From contig NZ_CP108488.1 in assembly GCF_035987325.1 (NCBI RefSeq), forward strand, positions 1,984,001-2,048,000: a stretch of 64,000 nucleotides of DNA. Reading direction: 5' to 3'. Shown here one piece after another: positions 7,287 to 15,559 of this stretch (position 1 is its first letter; each line of letters starts with the position of its first letter). The position numbers were made by a program, and so were the translations under genes. A model generated the notes under the pieces. It made no database searches and was not told the origin of the DNA. It worked only from the letters and a program-made list of their open reading frames with translations. Source of the DNA: Streptomyces sp. NBC_01244. Its GTDB lineage: Bacteria; Actinomycetota; Actinomycetes; Streptomycetales; Streptomycetaceae.

Positions 7287-8390
7287 CTACCAGTACGTTC
7301 CCTGCACCATGGCGGTGAGGCTGGCATGGTGCAGGATCAAGCTGTCGGGATCCGCCGGGATCTCCACCTCGCCGAAGTGCGCCTGCCGGTAGGCGATGCG
7401 CAGCATCACGATCCCGTGCCGCAGGGCGGCGTAGAGCGTGTGGAACTCCATGTCCCGCGGCGTGTGCCCGGTGAGTTCGGCGTACCGGCGCTCTATGTCC
7501 TCGCGGCGCAGGAAGCCCGGCAGGCCCGGCTGGCCGAAGCTGACGGTCAGGTCCTGGAAGAAGCGGTGCAGGTAGACCGTCCAGCCCAGATCGACCTCGC
7601 GCGGGGCGCAGGCCGCCATCTCCCAGTCGAGTACGGCCACGGGTTCAAAGCCGTCGGCCTCGTAGATGACGTTGCCGATGCGCGCGTCGCCCCAGTTGAG
7701 GACGGCCGGGCCGCCCTCGTCGTCCGGCCAGAGCTCTTCGAGGCGGGCGAACGCCCGCTCCAGTAGCGGTGATCGGGACTTCCCCGCCACCACCCAGTCG
7801 TAGTAGGCGCGTTGGGACTCTACGTGGCGGCGCAGCGGGCTCCCGTCGCCGTCCGGGAGGAGGAACCACGCCTCCTCCGGCGGGAACTGGTCGTGCAGAC
7901 GGCCGAGCAGCGCGATGCTCGACTCCTGGAGCGCGGCGCGCTGCGCGTCGGTCGCGGCGTGCAGCCAGTTCCCCTCGTAGGTGTAGGGCATCACGTCGGG
8001 CGGTACGCGCCCTTCGGCGCGGGCCATCACGAAGAACGGGGCCCCGAGCGGGCCCGGGTCCTCCTCCAGCCACTGCACGCGCGGGACCGGCAGGTCGGTG
8101 TGGGCGGCGACCAGGCTCATGACCCGGTGCTGGCGGGGCATGTCGTAGGTGGGGAAGACGGTGTAGGCGGCCGGGTCGGCGGCGAGGCGCAGGGCGCAGG
8201 CGCGGATCGGGGCGTCGGGGTGGTCGATGTCGAAGAGCAGGGTCTCGCTGGACATCCCGTTGGAGCCGGGGACGGAGATGTTGGTGACCTTGGCGCCGGG
8301 GAGCTCGGTGTCGAGCCAGGCGGCGAGGCGCCGGCCCAGCTCCTCGGGTTCGCGGGTGGAGGTACGGGGGCGCGGTGCCGGTCCTGCCAT
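7287..8390 (-). CDS. Phosphotransferase family protein (APH/choline-kinase fold)
   Basis: A 367-residue kinase-like protein. LPVPRVQWLEEDPGPLGAPF fits the hinge region of APH-fold proteins; VLNWGDARIGNVIY is the catalytic loop (the usual HGD is here NWGD, with the magnesium-binding Asn retained) and VLDWEMA is the DFG equivalent. This branch, like human ACAD10, often sits near acyl-CoA dehydrogenases and probably phosphorylates a hydroxyl on a small molecule or acyl chain; an acyl-CoA dehydrogenase gene lies 2.4 kb away. AAGGGG precedes the ATG. Antibiotic resistance should not be inferred from the APH name. Confidence 0.8.
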   Translation of the reverse strand: MAGPAPRPRTSTREPEELGRRLAAWLDTELPGAKVTNISVPGSNGMSSETLLFDIDHPDAPIRACALRLAADPAAYTVFPTYDMPRQHRVMSLVAAHTDLPVPRVQWLEEDPGPLGAPFFVMARAEGRVPPDVMPYTYEGNWLHAATDAQRAALQESSIALLGRLHDQFPPEEAWFLLPDGDGSPLRRHVESQRAYYDWVVAGKSRSPLLERAFARLEELWPDDEGGPAVLNWGDARIGNVIYEADGFEPVAVLDWEMAACAPREVDLGWTVYLHRFFQDLTVSFGQPGLPGFLRREDIERRYAELTGHTPRDMEFHTLYAALRHGIVMLRIAYRQAHFGEVEIPADPDSLILHHASLTAMVQGTYW

Positions 8391-8449
8391 GGGAAACCCC
8401 TTCTCTGGCTTGGCTGTTGGGTGTGAGGTGCCGGTCGCCGTGACAGGCC

Positions 8450-9583
8450 CTAAGGGGCCACCGAGCTGTAGTCGGCGAAGCCGCTGGGGTCGTGGCGGCC
8501 GAAGCTGCCGTGCTCGAAGATGCCGTAGCCGGTGCGGCCTTCGAGGGTGAAGCGGGCCGAGTGGTCGGTGACGCCGAAGGCGGCCATGGGGTGGGCCGCG
8601 GGGTCGGAGAGGTCGTAGGTGCGGCGGTCGGTCCAGCCGCGGCCCTGCCAGGTGCCGTGCTGCCAGTCGGAGGCGGGCGGGTAGCCGGCCCCGACGGCGA
8701 GCGGGGAGGAGTTCAGGATCTCCACGCCGAGTTCCAGGGGTTTGCGGCCGGCCGGATCGGTGAGGTGGACGACGGCGCTCTCGGGGTGGCGGCCGCCCGG
8801 TCGGTAGCGGATGTCGGTGTGCGGCCAGCCGAGCTGCACGTCGTGGCGGCCGCTGCCCTCGGGGAAGACCTGGACGGCCTCACTGAGGGCCCGGTGGCCG
8901 TCGGCGTCCTCCTGGGTGATGACCATGAGGAAGCGGTCCTCGAACCGGACGGGGATCCAGAGCCAGTGGAAGCCCTCGGGCCGGTGCTCCTCGGCGGCCC
9001 GGCCGCCCTCCTCGCCGGGGATCGGGCGCACGCCCCAGCTGCGGTCGCGGGTGCCGGTCCAGTCGGCGTCGAGGGTGAACTCCTCGCCCTTGGCACGGAT
9101 GGTGCCGGTGACGCTGCCCGCCTGGACGAAGCGGCGACCTTCGAGGATCAGGCGGTCACCCCGGCGCTGGGTGTGGTGCGGCTCCCACACGGCGGGGAAC
9201 TCCGCGGTCCAGGCGATCTCGTACGAGAGCCCGTCGGGGTCCTCGGGGTCGGCGGCGCAGGTGAGGGTGATCCGCCGGAGGGGTTCGTCGACGGTGATGC
9301 GCAGCGGGCCGACGGAGAGGTTCATGCGGTCGTCGGTGAGGGCGTCGGAGGCCCGGACCGCGAGGAGTTCGTCGCCGACGCGGAGGGTGGCGTAGGCGTC
9401 GATGACGCCGGCGTTGGGGTAGACCCCGAGGCCGAGGATCAGAACGGCGCGGCCCGCGTGGTCGAAGACGTGGAAGATGCAGCGGTCGTAGGCGTTGCGG
9501 TCGCCGGTGACGAGGTGCTTCATCGACAACGGGGCCTGGTGGATGGGGTATTCATCGAGCGGTACGGGCCGGTCGGCGGGCAT
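8450..9583 (-). CDS. CrtC/lipocalin-like protein (hydroxyneurosporene synthase fold, DUF7064/7065-like)
   Basis: A 377-residue protein from ATG 9583, preceded by GGAGG. It starts DEYPIHQAPLSMKHLVTGDR and contains FHVFDHAGRAVLILGLGVYP, TLTCAA and DRSWGVRPIPGEE, motifs I associate with large actinobacterial proteins distantly related to CrtC hydratase. It is rich in beta strands with conserved Trp/His (GFHWLWIPVRFEDRF). The reaction is unknown. It lies 59 bases upstream of the phosphotransferase on the same strand and is probably co-transcribed with it. A perfect 5-3-5 palindrome lies 47 bases before the start. Confidence 0.65.
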   Translation of the reverse strand: MPADRPVPLDEYPIHQAPLSMKHLVTGDRNAYDRCIFHVFDHAGRAVLILGLGVYPNAGVIDAYATLRVGDELLAVRASDALTDDRMNLSVGPLRITVDEPLRRITLTCAADPEDPDGLSYEIAWTAEFPAVWEPHHTQRRGDRLILEGRRFVQAGSVTGTIRAKGEEFTLDADWTGTRDRSWGVRPIPGEEGGRAAEEHRPEGFHWLWIPVRFEDRFLMVITQEDADGHRALSEAVQVFPEGSGRHDVQLGWPHTDIRYRPGGRHPESAVVHLTDPAGRKPLELGVEILNSSPLAVGAGYPPASDWQHGTWQGRGWTDRRTYDLSDPAAHPMAAFGVTDHSARFTLEGRTGYGIFEHGSFGRHDPSGFADYSSVAP

Positions 9584-9629
9584 GACGAACCTCCGGATAC
9601 GGGTGCGAGGGATGACACCTGAGCGGAAA

Positions 9630-9642
9630 TGACGGTACGTCA
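9630..9642. promoter_or_regulatory. Possible operator palindrome TGACG-GTA-CGTCA
   Basis: A perfect 13-base dyad (5-bp arms, 3-base centre) 47 bases upstream of the start at 9583, a plausible operator position for the CrtC-like/phosphotransferase operon. No cognate regulator is adjacent. Short palindromes arise by chance in such DNA, hence low confidence. Confidence 0.3.
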
Positions 9643-9870
9643 GATTGCGGGGCGGGGGCCAGAGTTGTGGCACAGACTGTCAGGGAGACACGTCGTGCGG
9701 GGGCCCGGTTGGGGCGGGCCGTCGACGGGGGGCGGGCCCTCCTGGGCGTGGGCCCCCTGGGGGTGCGGGGTTGACCCCGGGGTGGGGCCCGGCGGGCCGG
9801 GGTGTGCTCGCCGGGGGTGCTCCCCGGCCGGGCGCCCGGAGCTCTGGTCGGTCGGCACCGAACCCGCGGC

Positions 9871-10140
9871 GCCCTGCGGGGCTGTCCCCTACCCGCCCTT
9901 CCACCGTTCCCCGGGGCTACGCCCCGGACCCGTCGCCGGGTGCGGCGCCGTTTCGGGGGGCTTGCCCCGCACGGTTCCCAGGGGCTGCGTCCCACACCCG
10001 TTGCCGGGTACGGCACCACTTCGGGGGACCTGCCCCCGCACAGTTCCCAGGGGCTGCGTCCCGGACCCGTTGCCGGGTGCGGCACCGTTTCGGGGGGCCT
10101 GCCCCCGCGCCCCCGCGCCTCAAACGCCGGGCGGGGCTGG
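9871..10140. repeat. Intergenic repeat element, copy B, with three tandem 68-69-bp units
   Basis: Opens with GCCCTGCGGGGCTGTCCCCT and ends with CCTCAAACGCCGGGCGGGG like the other copies. Internally a 68-69-bp unit beginning GTTCCC(C/A)GGGGCT is repeated three times, starting at 9906, 9974 and 10043. The copies differ at several bases, so the expansion is not brand new. It fills most of the 678-base gap between the CrtC-like gene and the small gene at 10262; the stretch 9674-9870 is GC-rich without other visible features. Confidence 0.85.
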
Positions 10141-10261
10141 AGTTTTGGCCGGCGTCGGGCTGCAGGGGTGCGGCGAGCACGGCTCGGGTGGTGTCGGGGG
10201 TGGGGACAGGTCGAACGGATGGGCGGGGTTACCCGTGGGTCCGGTGACGCGTTGGCCCGGT

Positions 10262-10489
10262 ATGACCACGATGGAGACTTCCACGCCGAGGGTGGGGCGC
10301 CGCCGAAGGGCGCCGGCCGCAGGGTACGAAGAATCGGTTCGGCAGGCCCCCGACCCGCCCATCTACAGCGCGCTGCTCACCCGGTGGGAGGCGGACGGCC
10401 GGACCGTGCCGGGGCAGCGCGATCCGGAGTGGTCCCGGATCGCCTCCTCGCCCATCTGGCCGACCGGCCCCCTCTTCGGCGGCGGCTGA
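10262..10489 (+). CDS. Small conserved hypothetical protein (75 aa)
   Basis: A 75-residue protein with an Arg-rich N-terminus (GRRRRAPA) and the core PPIYSALLTRWEADGRTVPG followed by QRDPEWSRI. This pattern resembles small streptomycete hypothetical proteins of unknown role. The start ATG has no clear Shine-Dalgarno. It is isolated between the repeat array and a decayed GNAT gene on the other strand. No membrane segment or cysteine is present. I cannot give a function. Confidence 0.55.
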   Translation: MTTMETSTPRVGRRRRAPAAGYEESVRQAPDPPIYSALLTRWEADGRTVPGQRDPEWSRIASSPIWPTGPLFGGG

Positions 10490-10493
10490 CCGC

Positions 10494-10776
10494 TCACAGA
10501 GCGATCAGGCCCGCCGCCGTCGGGCGGAAACCGCACCGGGCGAGGAACGCGCCGAGGTGCGGCTCGTAGTCCACGTGGAACCACTGCGCGCCCGCACTCC
10601 GAGCCCGTGGCGGCGCTCGTCCGGGTGCACCGTGGTGTCGAGAGGACGAAGGCGTGCGCGCCCCCGTCCCAGGCCACGTTGACGTAGCCGACGAGCCGCC
10701 CGCCGCTGCGTGCCGCGATCCAGGTCAGGCCGTGGGCCAGGACCGGCGCGAAGGACGTGTCCCGGGCCGGCCTGTC
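10494..10776 (-). pseudogene. Decayed GNAT acetyltransferase remnant
   Basis: Reading the minus strand in pieces gives FAPVLAHGLTWIAARSGGRL, then VGYVNVAWDGGAHAFVL, a frame change, DTTVHPDERRHGLGVRA, a deletion of about ten residues where the acetyl-CoA-loop helix should be, and finally WFHVDYEPHLGAFLARCGFRPTAAGLIAL-stop in another frame (quoted here in parts). These are the C-terminal two thirds of a GNAT domain, with at least two frame disruptions and no usable start. It abuts the acyl-CoA dehydrogenase stop. A sequencing error could explain one shift but not the missing helix. Confidence 0.75.
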
Positions 10777-11944
10777 AGCGGGATTCCGGCCCCGCCAGGT
10801 GGCGGGCGATCACCATGCGCTGGATCTGGTTCGTGCCTTCCACGATCTGGAGGACCTTCGCTTCGCGCATCAGCCGCTCGACCGGGAAGTCCGCCGTGTA
10901 GCCGTAGCCGCCCAGCACCTGGACCGCGTCCGTCGTGACGGCCATCGCCGCGTCGGTGCAGAAGAGCTTGGCCATCGCCGCCTGGCGGGAGAAGGGCTTG
11001 CCCGCGTCCCGCAGCCGGGCCGCCGCGAGGTACAGCGCGCGGCCCGCCTCGATCTTCGTCGCCATGTCGGCCAGCATGAACCGCAGGCCCTGGAAGTCCG
11101 CGATGGGGTGTCCGAACTGCTTGCGGTCCAGGGCGTAGGCCAGGGCCTCGTCCAGGGCGGCCTGGGCCACGCCGATCGCGCACGCGGCGATGCCGAGGCG
11201 GCCCGCGTCCAGGGCGGCGAGGGCGATGGTGAAGCCCTGGCCCTCCTCGCCGATGCGGCGCGAGTCGGGGACCCGGACGCCGTCGAAGTTCAGCTGGGCG
11301 GTGGGCGAGCCCTTCATGCCCATCTTCTTCTCGGGGACCGCGGCCGTGAGGCCCTCCGCGTCGCCCGGGACCAGGAAGGCGGTGATGCCCTTCGGGCCGG
11401 CCACGCCGGTGCGGGCCAGCACCGTGTAGAAGTCGGCGACGCCGCCGTGGGTGATCCAGGCCTTGGTGCCGTTGATCACCCAGCCGTCGCCGTCCCGGAC
11501 CGCCTTCGTCGTCAGGGAGGCCGCGTCCGAGCCCGAGGCGGGCTCGGAGAGGCAGTACGCGCCGAGCAGCCCGCCGCCGAGCATGGCGGGCAGGTGGGCG
11601 GCCTGCTGCTCCTTGGTTCCGTAGCCGGCCAGGCCGTGGCAGGCCAGCGAGTGCACGCTGACGCCGAGCCCGACGGTCAGCCGGGCAGCGGCCAGCTCCT
11701 CCAGCACCTGGAGGTAGACCTCGTACGGCTGGTCGCCGCCGCCGAACTCGCCTGCGTACGGGAGCCCGAGCAGTCCGGCCTCGGAGAGCAGTCCGAAGAC
11801 CTCCCGGGGGAAGCTGCCGGCGTCCTCCTCCTCGGCGGCCCGGGGGCGGATCTCCCGCTGCGCGATCTCGCGTACGAGTGCGAGCAGGTCGCGGGACTCC
11901 TCGGTGGGCAGCGATCGGTCCACCTGCGGCGCGCGGTCGGTCAT
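10775..11944 (-). CDS. Acyl-CoA dehydrogenase
   Basis: A 389-residue FAD enzyme that introduces the alpha,beta double bond of acyl-CoAs. It has CLSEPASGSDAASL (flavin/substrate contact), then WVINGTKAWITHGG, and the C-terminal helical domain with RKQFGHPIADFQ and VQVLGGYGYTADFPVERLMREAK. VEGTNQIQRMVIARHL shows the family end, with the Glu of IVEGT in the catalytic-base position of short-chain enzymes. The start is ATG 11944 behind GAGGAG. The TetR gene upstream on the same strand (144-base gap) is a likely regulator. Substrate chain length cannot be read from the sequence. Confidence 0.93.
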   Translation of the reverse strand: MTDRAPQVDRSLPTEESRDLLALVREIAQREIRPRAAEEEDAGSFPREVFGLLSEAGLLGLPYAGEFGGGDQPYEVYLQVLEELAAARLTVGLGVSVHSLACHGLAGYGTKEQQAAHLPAMLGGGLLGAYCLSEPASGSDAASLTTKAVRDGDGWVINGTKAWITHGGVADFYTVLARTGVAGPKGITAFLVPGDAEGLTAAVPEKKMGMKGSPTAQLNFDGVRVPDSRRIGEEGQGFTIALAALDAGRLGIAACAIGVAQAALDEALAYALDRKQFGHPIADFQGLRFMLADMATKIEAGRALYLAAARLRDAGKPFSRQAAMAKLFCTDAAMAVTTDAVQVLGGYGYTADFPVERLMREAKVLQIVEGTNQIQRMVIARHLAGPESR

Positions 11945-12088
11945 GGCTGCGCTCTCCTCACTCGTCCAGCACGGGGCGGCGCGTGAGGGTGGTACGCGTC
12001 GCCGGGTCTCGGGGCTCACAGCCGATGGTGCCCTCCCGGATCGCGGGAAGGTCCAGTTCAAGGGGCTGCGGCGGTTGAGTATGCCCGA

Positions 12089-12997
12089 TCAGGGGCTTCC
12101 CGTCACGGGCGCGAGATCCTCCTCGGGGACGGGCGGGGCCGGGCACTCGGGGGCGAACTCCTCGATCACCGTCAGGGTCGCACGCAGCGTGCGCACGAGC
12201 AGGGCGCCGAACTCGGCCCGGTCGGGGTGGCCGGGCTGCCCGGGAACCCCGGGCCCACGGCCCTCCCGGGCCTGAGCGAGGGCGTGCTCAGGGAGGTGCT
12301 CAGGGGGGTGTCCAGGGGGACACTCGGAGGTCTGGCCGGAGGTGTCGCCGGGAGTCTCGGCGGCGGTCCCGCCAGGAGTCTCGTCACAAGCCGGCGCAGG
12401 AACTCGCGCGGGAGCCTGGGCCGGGACCTGGGCCGGGACCTGCGCCGGGACCTCCACCAGGACCTGCGTCGCAGGCTCCCCCGGGCCGATCCAGTCGAGG
12501 GTGCTGCCCTCGACGCCCGCCAGCCAGCCGACCAGTGCCAGCCGGGCGATCGGCGGGATCTCGCGGCGGCCGTACGCGCCTTCCGCGATGGTCGCGATGA
12601 GTTCCTCGCGGACGGCGTCGCGGATGGCGAGGACCTCGGAGTCGGAGCCGACGCCACCGGTGACGATGGTGCGGTAGGCGGCCTGGTGGTGCTCGGCGTA
12701 GTACAGGTAGCCGTCGATGGTGGTGCGCACCCGCTGCGCGTTGGGCAGCTCGCTCTCGCCCGCGGCGCGGGCCACGAGCTCGGCCACCGAGTCCTCGACG
12801 ATGGCCAGGTAGTAGCCGCGTTTGCTCTTGAAGTAGTAGTAGATGAGCCCCTTGGCCACGCCTGCGTGCTTGGCGATGTCGTCCATGGAGAGCGCGTCGT
12901 ACGAGGTGTCGGCGAACAACTTGCGGCCGATCGCTATCAGTTCGGCCCGCCGAACCTGCGAACGTCCGGTCGTTCCGCGCTGTTGACTATTATTCAA
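12089..12997 (-). CDS. TetR/AcrR-family regulator with low-complexity insert
   Basis: About 302 residues if started at the TTG at 12997, which matches the short N-terminus before RSQVRRAELIAIGRKLFA; longer frames run into the divergent gene's leader. The HTH is YDALSMDDIAKHAGVAKGLI, followed by YYYFKSKRGYYLAIV. The ligand-binding domain is interrupted after residue ~200 by ~65 residues of Pro/Ala/Glu/His-rich repeats (PAQVPAQVPAQAPARVPA, then PPGHPPEHLPEH) before the final helix (EFGALLVRTLRATL). The insert is encoded by ~12-bp tandem repeats near 12405-12470. It probably regulates the downstream acyl-CoA dehydrogenase and perhaps the divergent DUF6230 operon. Confidence 0.85.
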   Translation of the reverse strand: MNNSQQRGTTGRSQVRRAELIAIGRKLFADTSYDALSMDDIAKHAGVAKGLIYYYFKSKRGYYLAIVEDSVAELVARAAGESELPNAQRVRTTIDGYLYYAEHHQAAYRTIVTGGVGSDSEVLAIRDAVREELIATIAEGAYGRREIPPIARLALVGWLAGVEGSTLDWIGPGEPATQVLVEVPAQVPAQVPAQAPARVPAPACDETPGGTAAETPGDTSGQTSECPPGHPPEHLPEHALAQAREGRGPGVPGQPGHPDRAEFGALLVRTLRATLTVIEEFAPECPAPPVPEEDLAPVTGSP

Positions 12998-13107
12998 ATT
13001 CAGCCCTAGCCTCGAACTGCCACAGGAAGCCCGCAGTATGGCAGACCCCTGTGCACCCCCCTTTGCACTCCCCCTGCGCACCGGACGACGTACGGGAGGA
13101 ACACCTC

Positions 13108-13734
13108 ATGGGCAACGGCAGGACGAGCACCAAGAGAAACGCACCCGAGGGCCGGGTCAACTGGAAGAAGACGGCCGCCCTCGCGATGCCCGCGGTCGTC
13201 GCGGTCGGGGCGATGACGATGGTCATGGCGCAGGGCGCGCTCGCCGCCTCCTTCGCCGTCTCGGGGACCAGCTTCCAGGTCTCCTCGTCCAAACTGAGCA
13301 GCAAGGGCCTGGCCTCCTACGTGCACACGGACCGCTCCGTCGACGGCAAGGGGCATCCCGTCGCGCTGCTCGGCATCGGCGAGGCCACCCTCACGGACAT
13401 CTGCCAGGCCGCCGAGGTCGACACCCCGGTGGGCAAGGTGGTCTTCAAGCTGACCGCGGGCGGCCCGGCCGGCAACGTCACCGCCAGCAATCTCGTCATC
13501 GACGGCGAGGACCTGGCCGGCGACGCCGTCTTCGGGACGGCCCAGATCGGCCGCGACGCCTCCACCCTCGATCAGGTCGGCGGGATCAAGGGCGAGGCCG
13601 GCAAGTTCGGCCTCCAGGCCGGGGACATCGAGGTGGTGGACGTGAAGTCGCACGCCTGGTCGGCGACCGGCGGCAACTTCCACCTCAAGGGCCTGAAGCT
13701 GAACGTCAGCCTGGACGGAAAGAAGTGCTTCTAG
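13108..13734 (+). CDS. DUF6230 family membrane-anchored/secreted protein
   Basis: A 208-residue protein from ATG 13108 with GGGAGGA upstream. A basic N-terminus (KRNAPEGRVNWKK) is followed by one hydrophobic segment (about residues 23-47, ending QGALAASFAVSG), a likely signal or anchor. The exported domain is Gly/Ser/Thr-rich with beta-strand periodicity (FKLTAGGPAGNVTASNLVID) and two cysteines (DICQAAE and the C-terminal KKCF). The family is almost streptomycete-specific, encoded next to DUF6114, with no established function. The next gene's GTG lies inside this gene's last codons, so they are translationally coupled. Confidence 0.8.
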   Translation: MGNGRTSTKRNAPEGRVNWKKTAALAMPAVVAVGAMTMVMAQGALAASFAVSGTSFQVSSSKLSSKGLASYVHTDRSVDGKGHPVALLGIGEATLTDICQAAEVDTPVGKVVFKLTAGGPAGNVTASNLVIDGEDLAGDAVFGTAQIGRDASTLDQVGGIKGEAGKFGLQAGDIEVVDVKSHAWSATGGNFHLKGLKLNVSLDGKKCF

Positions 13735-14687
13735 GCCCGCGCGGGGCCGCCGGGCCGGGCAGCGGGTGGCTGGAACGACGGCTCCCGCTGCCCGGCCCCC
13801 GGCGGCGACTGCGCGCCTGGCGCCGCACCCGCCCCTTCTGGGGCGGGCTGCTCGTGATCGCGGGCGGGACCGAGCTGCTGCTGGTCCCGCTCTCCCCTCT
13901 CACGGTGCTGGTCAGCCTGGGCCTCGGCGGGATCGCCGCCATCGGGATCGGCCTCGCGCTGATCGCCGCCGGCCTGTTCCTGTGGCTGCTGCCGCAGGCC
14001 CGGGCCTACGTCTCCGTCCACGCGCTGCTGCTTTCGGTGCTGTCCTTCGTGGCGACCAACCTCGGCGGCTTCCTCCTCGGCATGCTGCTCGGCATCGCGG
14101 GCAGCGCGCTGGCCTTCGGCTGGACCCCGCTGCCCGACCCGGAGGCGGGCGAGCAGGGCCCGTACCTCCCGAGCCTGGACGGCAGCGGGCCGCGCACGCT
14201 GGCCGCCGCCCTGCCGGTGGTGCTGCTCGCCTCGCTGATGGGCGGCACCGGGGAGGCGAGGGCCGCCCATGGCGGTCCGCCGATGGCCGCGCGCACGCCC
14301 CCGACCGTGACCACCTCGCTCTTCGCTCCGCAGGGGTTCGCCTTCGCGGGGGTCACCCACGTGCCCACGGCGGACGGCCCGCTGAAGGTGCTGGTCCTGC
14401 GGATGCGGGCCGCCACGCTCACCGACTACGAGCTCCGCAGCCGCGACGGCCGCGAGGAGTACGGGCTCGCCGCGAGGCGGCTCGACCTGAGCGGCGACGT
14501 GACCTTGTACCTGACGAGGTTCAGCGGGTGCATCGAAGGGCTGCTCTGCGTGACCTTCAGCCCGGACGGGCTGCCCGCTCCCCCGGTCATCCCGCCGTTC
14601 GTCTTCATGACCCGGGTGAGCGCGGAGCAGGCGCTCGTCACCTCCGACGTGATCAAGACCGACGATCTGCGGCTGGTGGCCTCGTGA
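13725..14687 (+). CDS. DUF6114 family membrane protein with C-terminal extension
   Basis: A 320-residue protein from GTG 13725, overlapping the DUF6230 stop by 10 bases. Residues ~25-125 hold four hydrophobic segments (FWGGLLVIAGGTELLLVPLS onward, ending LLGIAGSALAFGWTPLPDPE), the DUF6114 membrane unit. A fifth hydrophobic stretch (TLAAALPVVLLASLMGG) may anchor an outside domain of ~150 residues with strand-like sequence (TLTDYELRSRDGREEYGLAA) and a Cys pair in SGCIEGLLCVTF. The tail makes it longer than the plain four-helix members I know. It overlaps the next gene by four bases (GTGA). Confidence 0.75.
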   Translation: MLLGPRGAAGPGSGWLERRLPLPGPRRRLRAWRRTRPFWGGLLVIAGGTELLLVPLSPLTVLVSLGLGGIAAIGIGLALIAAGLFLWLLPQARAYVSVHALLLSVLSFVATNLGGFLLGMLLGIAGSALAFGWTPLPDPEAGEQGPYLPSLDGSGPRTLAAALPVVLLASLMGGTGEARAAHGGPPMAARTPPTVTTSLFAPQGFAFAGVTHVPTADGPLKVLVLRMRAATLTDYELRSRDGREEYGLAARRLDLSGDVTLYLTRFSGCIEGLLCVTFSPDGLPAPPVIPPFVFMTRVSAEQALVTSDVIKTDDLRLVAS

Positions 14688-15559
14688 TCCCCGTCCAGGC
14701 CGCGCCGCTGTGGGCGTACGGCATCGGCGCCACCTTCGCGGTGGCCGCCGGGCGCCAGCTCCAGTGGTGGCAGCGGTCGGTCCGGGGCGAGGGGGTCCGC
14801 ACGAGGAGCCGCGCGGCCAATCCGTACCTGGCCCTCACCCTGCTCTACGCGGCCCTGCTGCCCGCCCCCACCGGGGCTTACCTGCTCTGGCAGAACCCTG
14901 CCTGGGCGACGATGCACGCGGCCCGCGACCACGACGGGGTGTGGGCCGGATTCGCCCTCTTCTACGGGGCCTCGGTGGTGGTCGGCGCGCTGCTCGGGTT
15001 CCTGGCGGCGCGGCTGTTCGTCCTGGTCGGGGCCGGGTACTGGGGGTACCTCCAGGCCGTGGCCGGGTACTTCCTGCTGTTCTTCACCCTGATCCACGGG
15101 TGGGACGGCACGGGGTACGAGCGGCTGCTGAGCGCCGATCCGCGGGCCTTCGCCGACTGGTCCTCGCAGGGCGTCGCGAACGGCGTCCTGGCCTTCGCGA
15201 CCTCGGGCACCTTCCTGGCCGTACTGATCTTCGGGACGGCCGTCATCGGCACGATGCTGCTGGCCGAGATCGGCTGGCTGGTGGAGGGCTGGCGACTGCC
15301 GGGCGCCGCGGCGGACCTCAAGGTGCCCCGGGTGATCGCGGTGGCGATCGCCGGGGCGGGGGTCTACGCGCTGCCCTTCGCGGGGGCGGTGGGCGCGAGC
15401 GTCCTCGTCCGGCTGCTGGGGTGGTGGGCCGGGACCGGGGGGTTCGCCCTGCTGGCCGGGGTGGTGCTGCTGCCGGCGCGCTCGCCCGTGCGGACGCTGT
15501 ACGGGCTGGTGGGCGTGCCGGACGGGCACTGGCGGGTGGAGCCGGAGCCGGAGGCTTAG
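14684..15559 (+). CDS. Multi-pass membrane protein, third gene of the DUF6230/DUF6114 operon
   Basis: A 291-residue protein starting at GTG 14684 in a GTGA overlap with the preceding stop. About seven hydrophobic segments are visible (for example WAGFALFYGASVVVGALLGF and VLAFATSGTFLAVLIFGTAV), with charged loops such as QLQWWQRSVRGEGVRTRSRA. No enzyme motif is present and I do not recognise the family. Tight overlap with both upstream genes argues that the three products form one envelope complex. Its stop overlaps that of the convergent 52-residue membrane protein. Confidence 0.65.
   Translation: MIPVQAAPLWAYGIGATFAVAAGRQLQWWQRSVRGEGVRTRSRAANPYLALTLLYAALLPAPTGAYLLWQNPAWATMHAARDHDGVWAGFALFYGASVVVGALLGFLAARLFVLVGAGYWGYLQAVAGYFLLFFTLIHGWDGTGYERLLSADPRAFADWSSQGVANGVLAFATSGTFLAVLIFGTAVIGTMLLAEIGWLVEGWRLPGAAADLKVPRVIAVAIAGAGVYALPFAGAVGASVLVRLLGWWAGTGGFALLAGVVLLPARSPVRTLYGLVGVPDGHWRVEPEPEA

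Noticed and set aside
7287..8390. Aminoglycoside resistance kinase
   Set aside because: APH-fold only; the catalytic loop is NWGD and the surroundings are lipid/acyl genes, so resistance is not supported.
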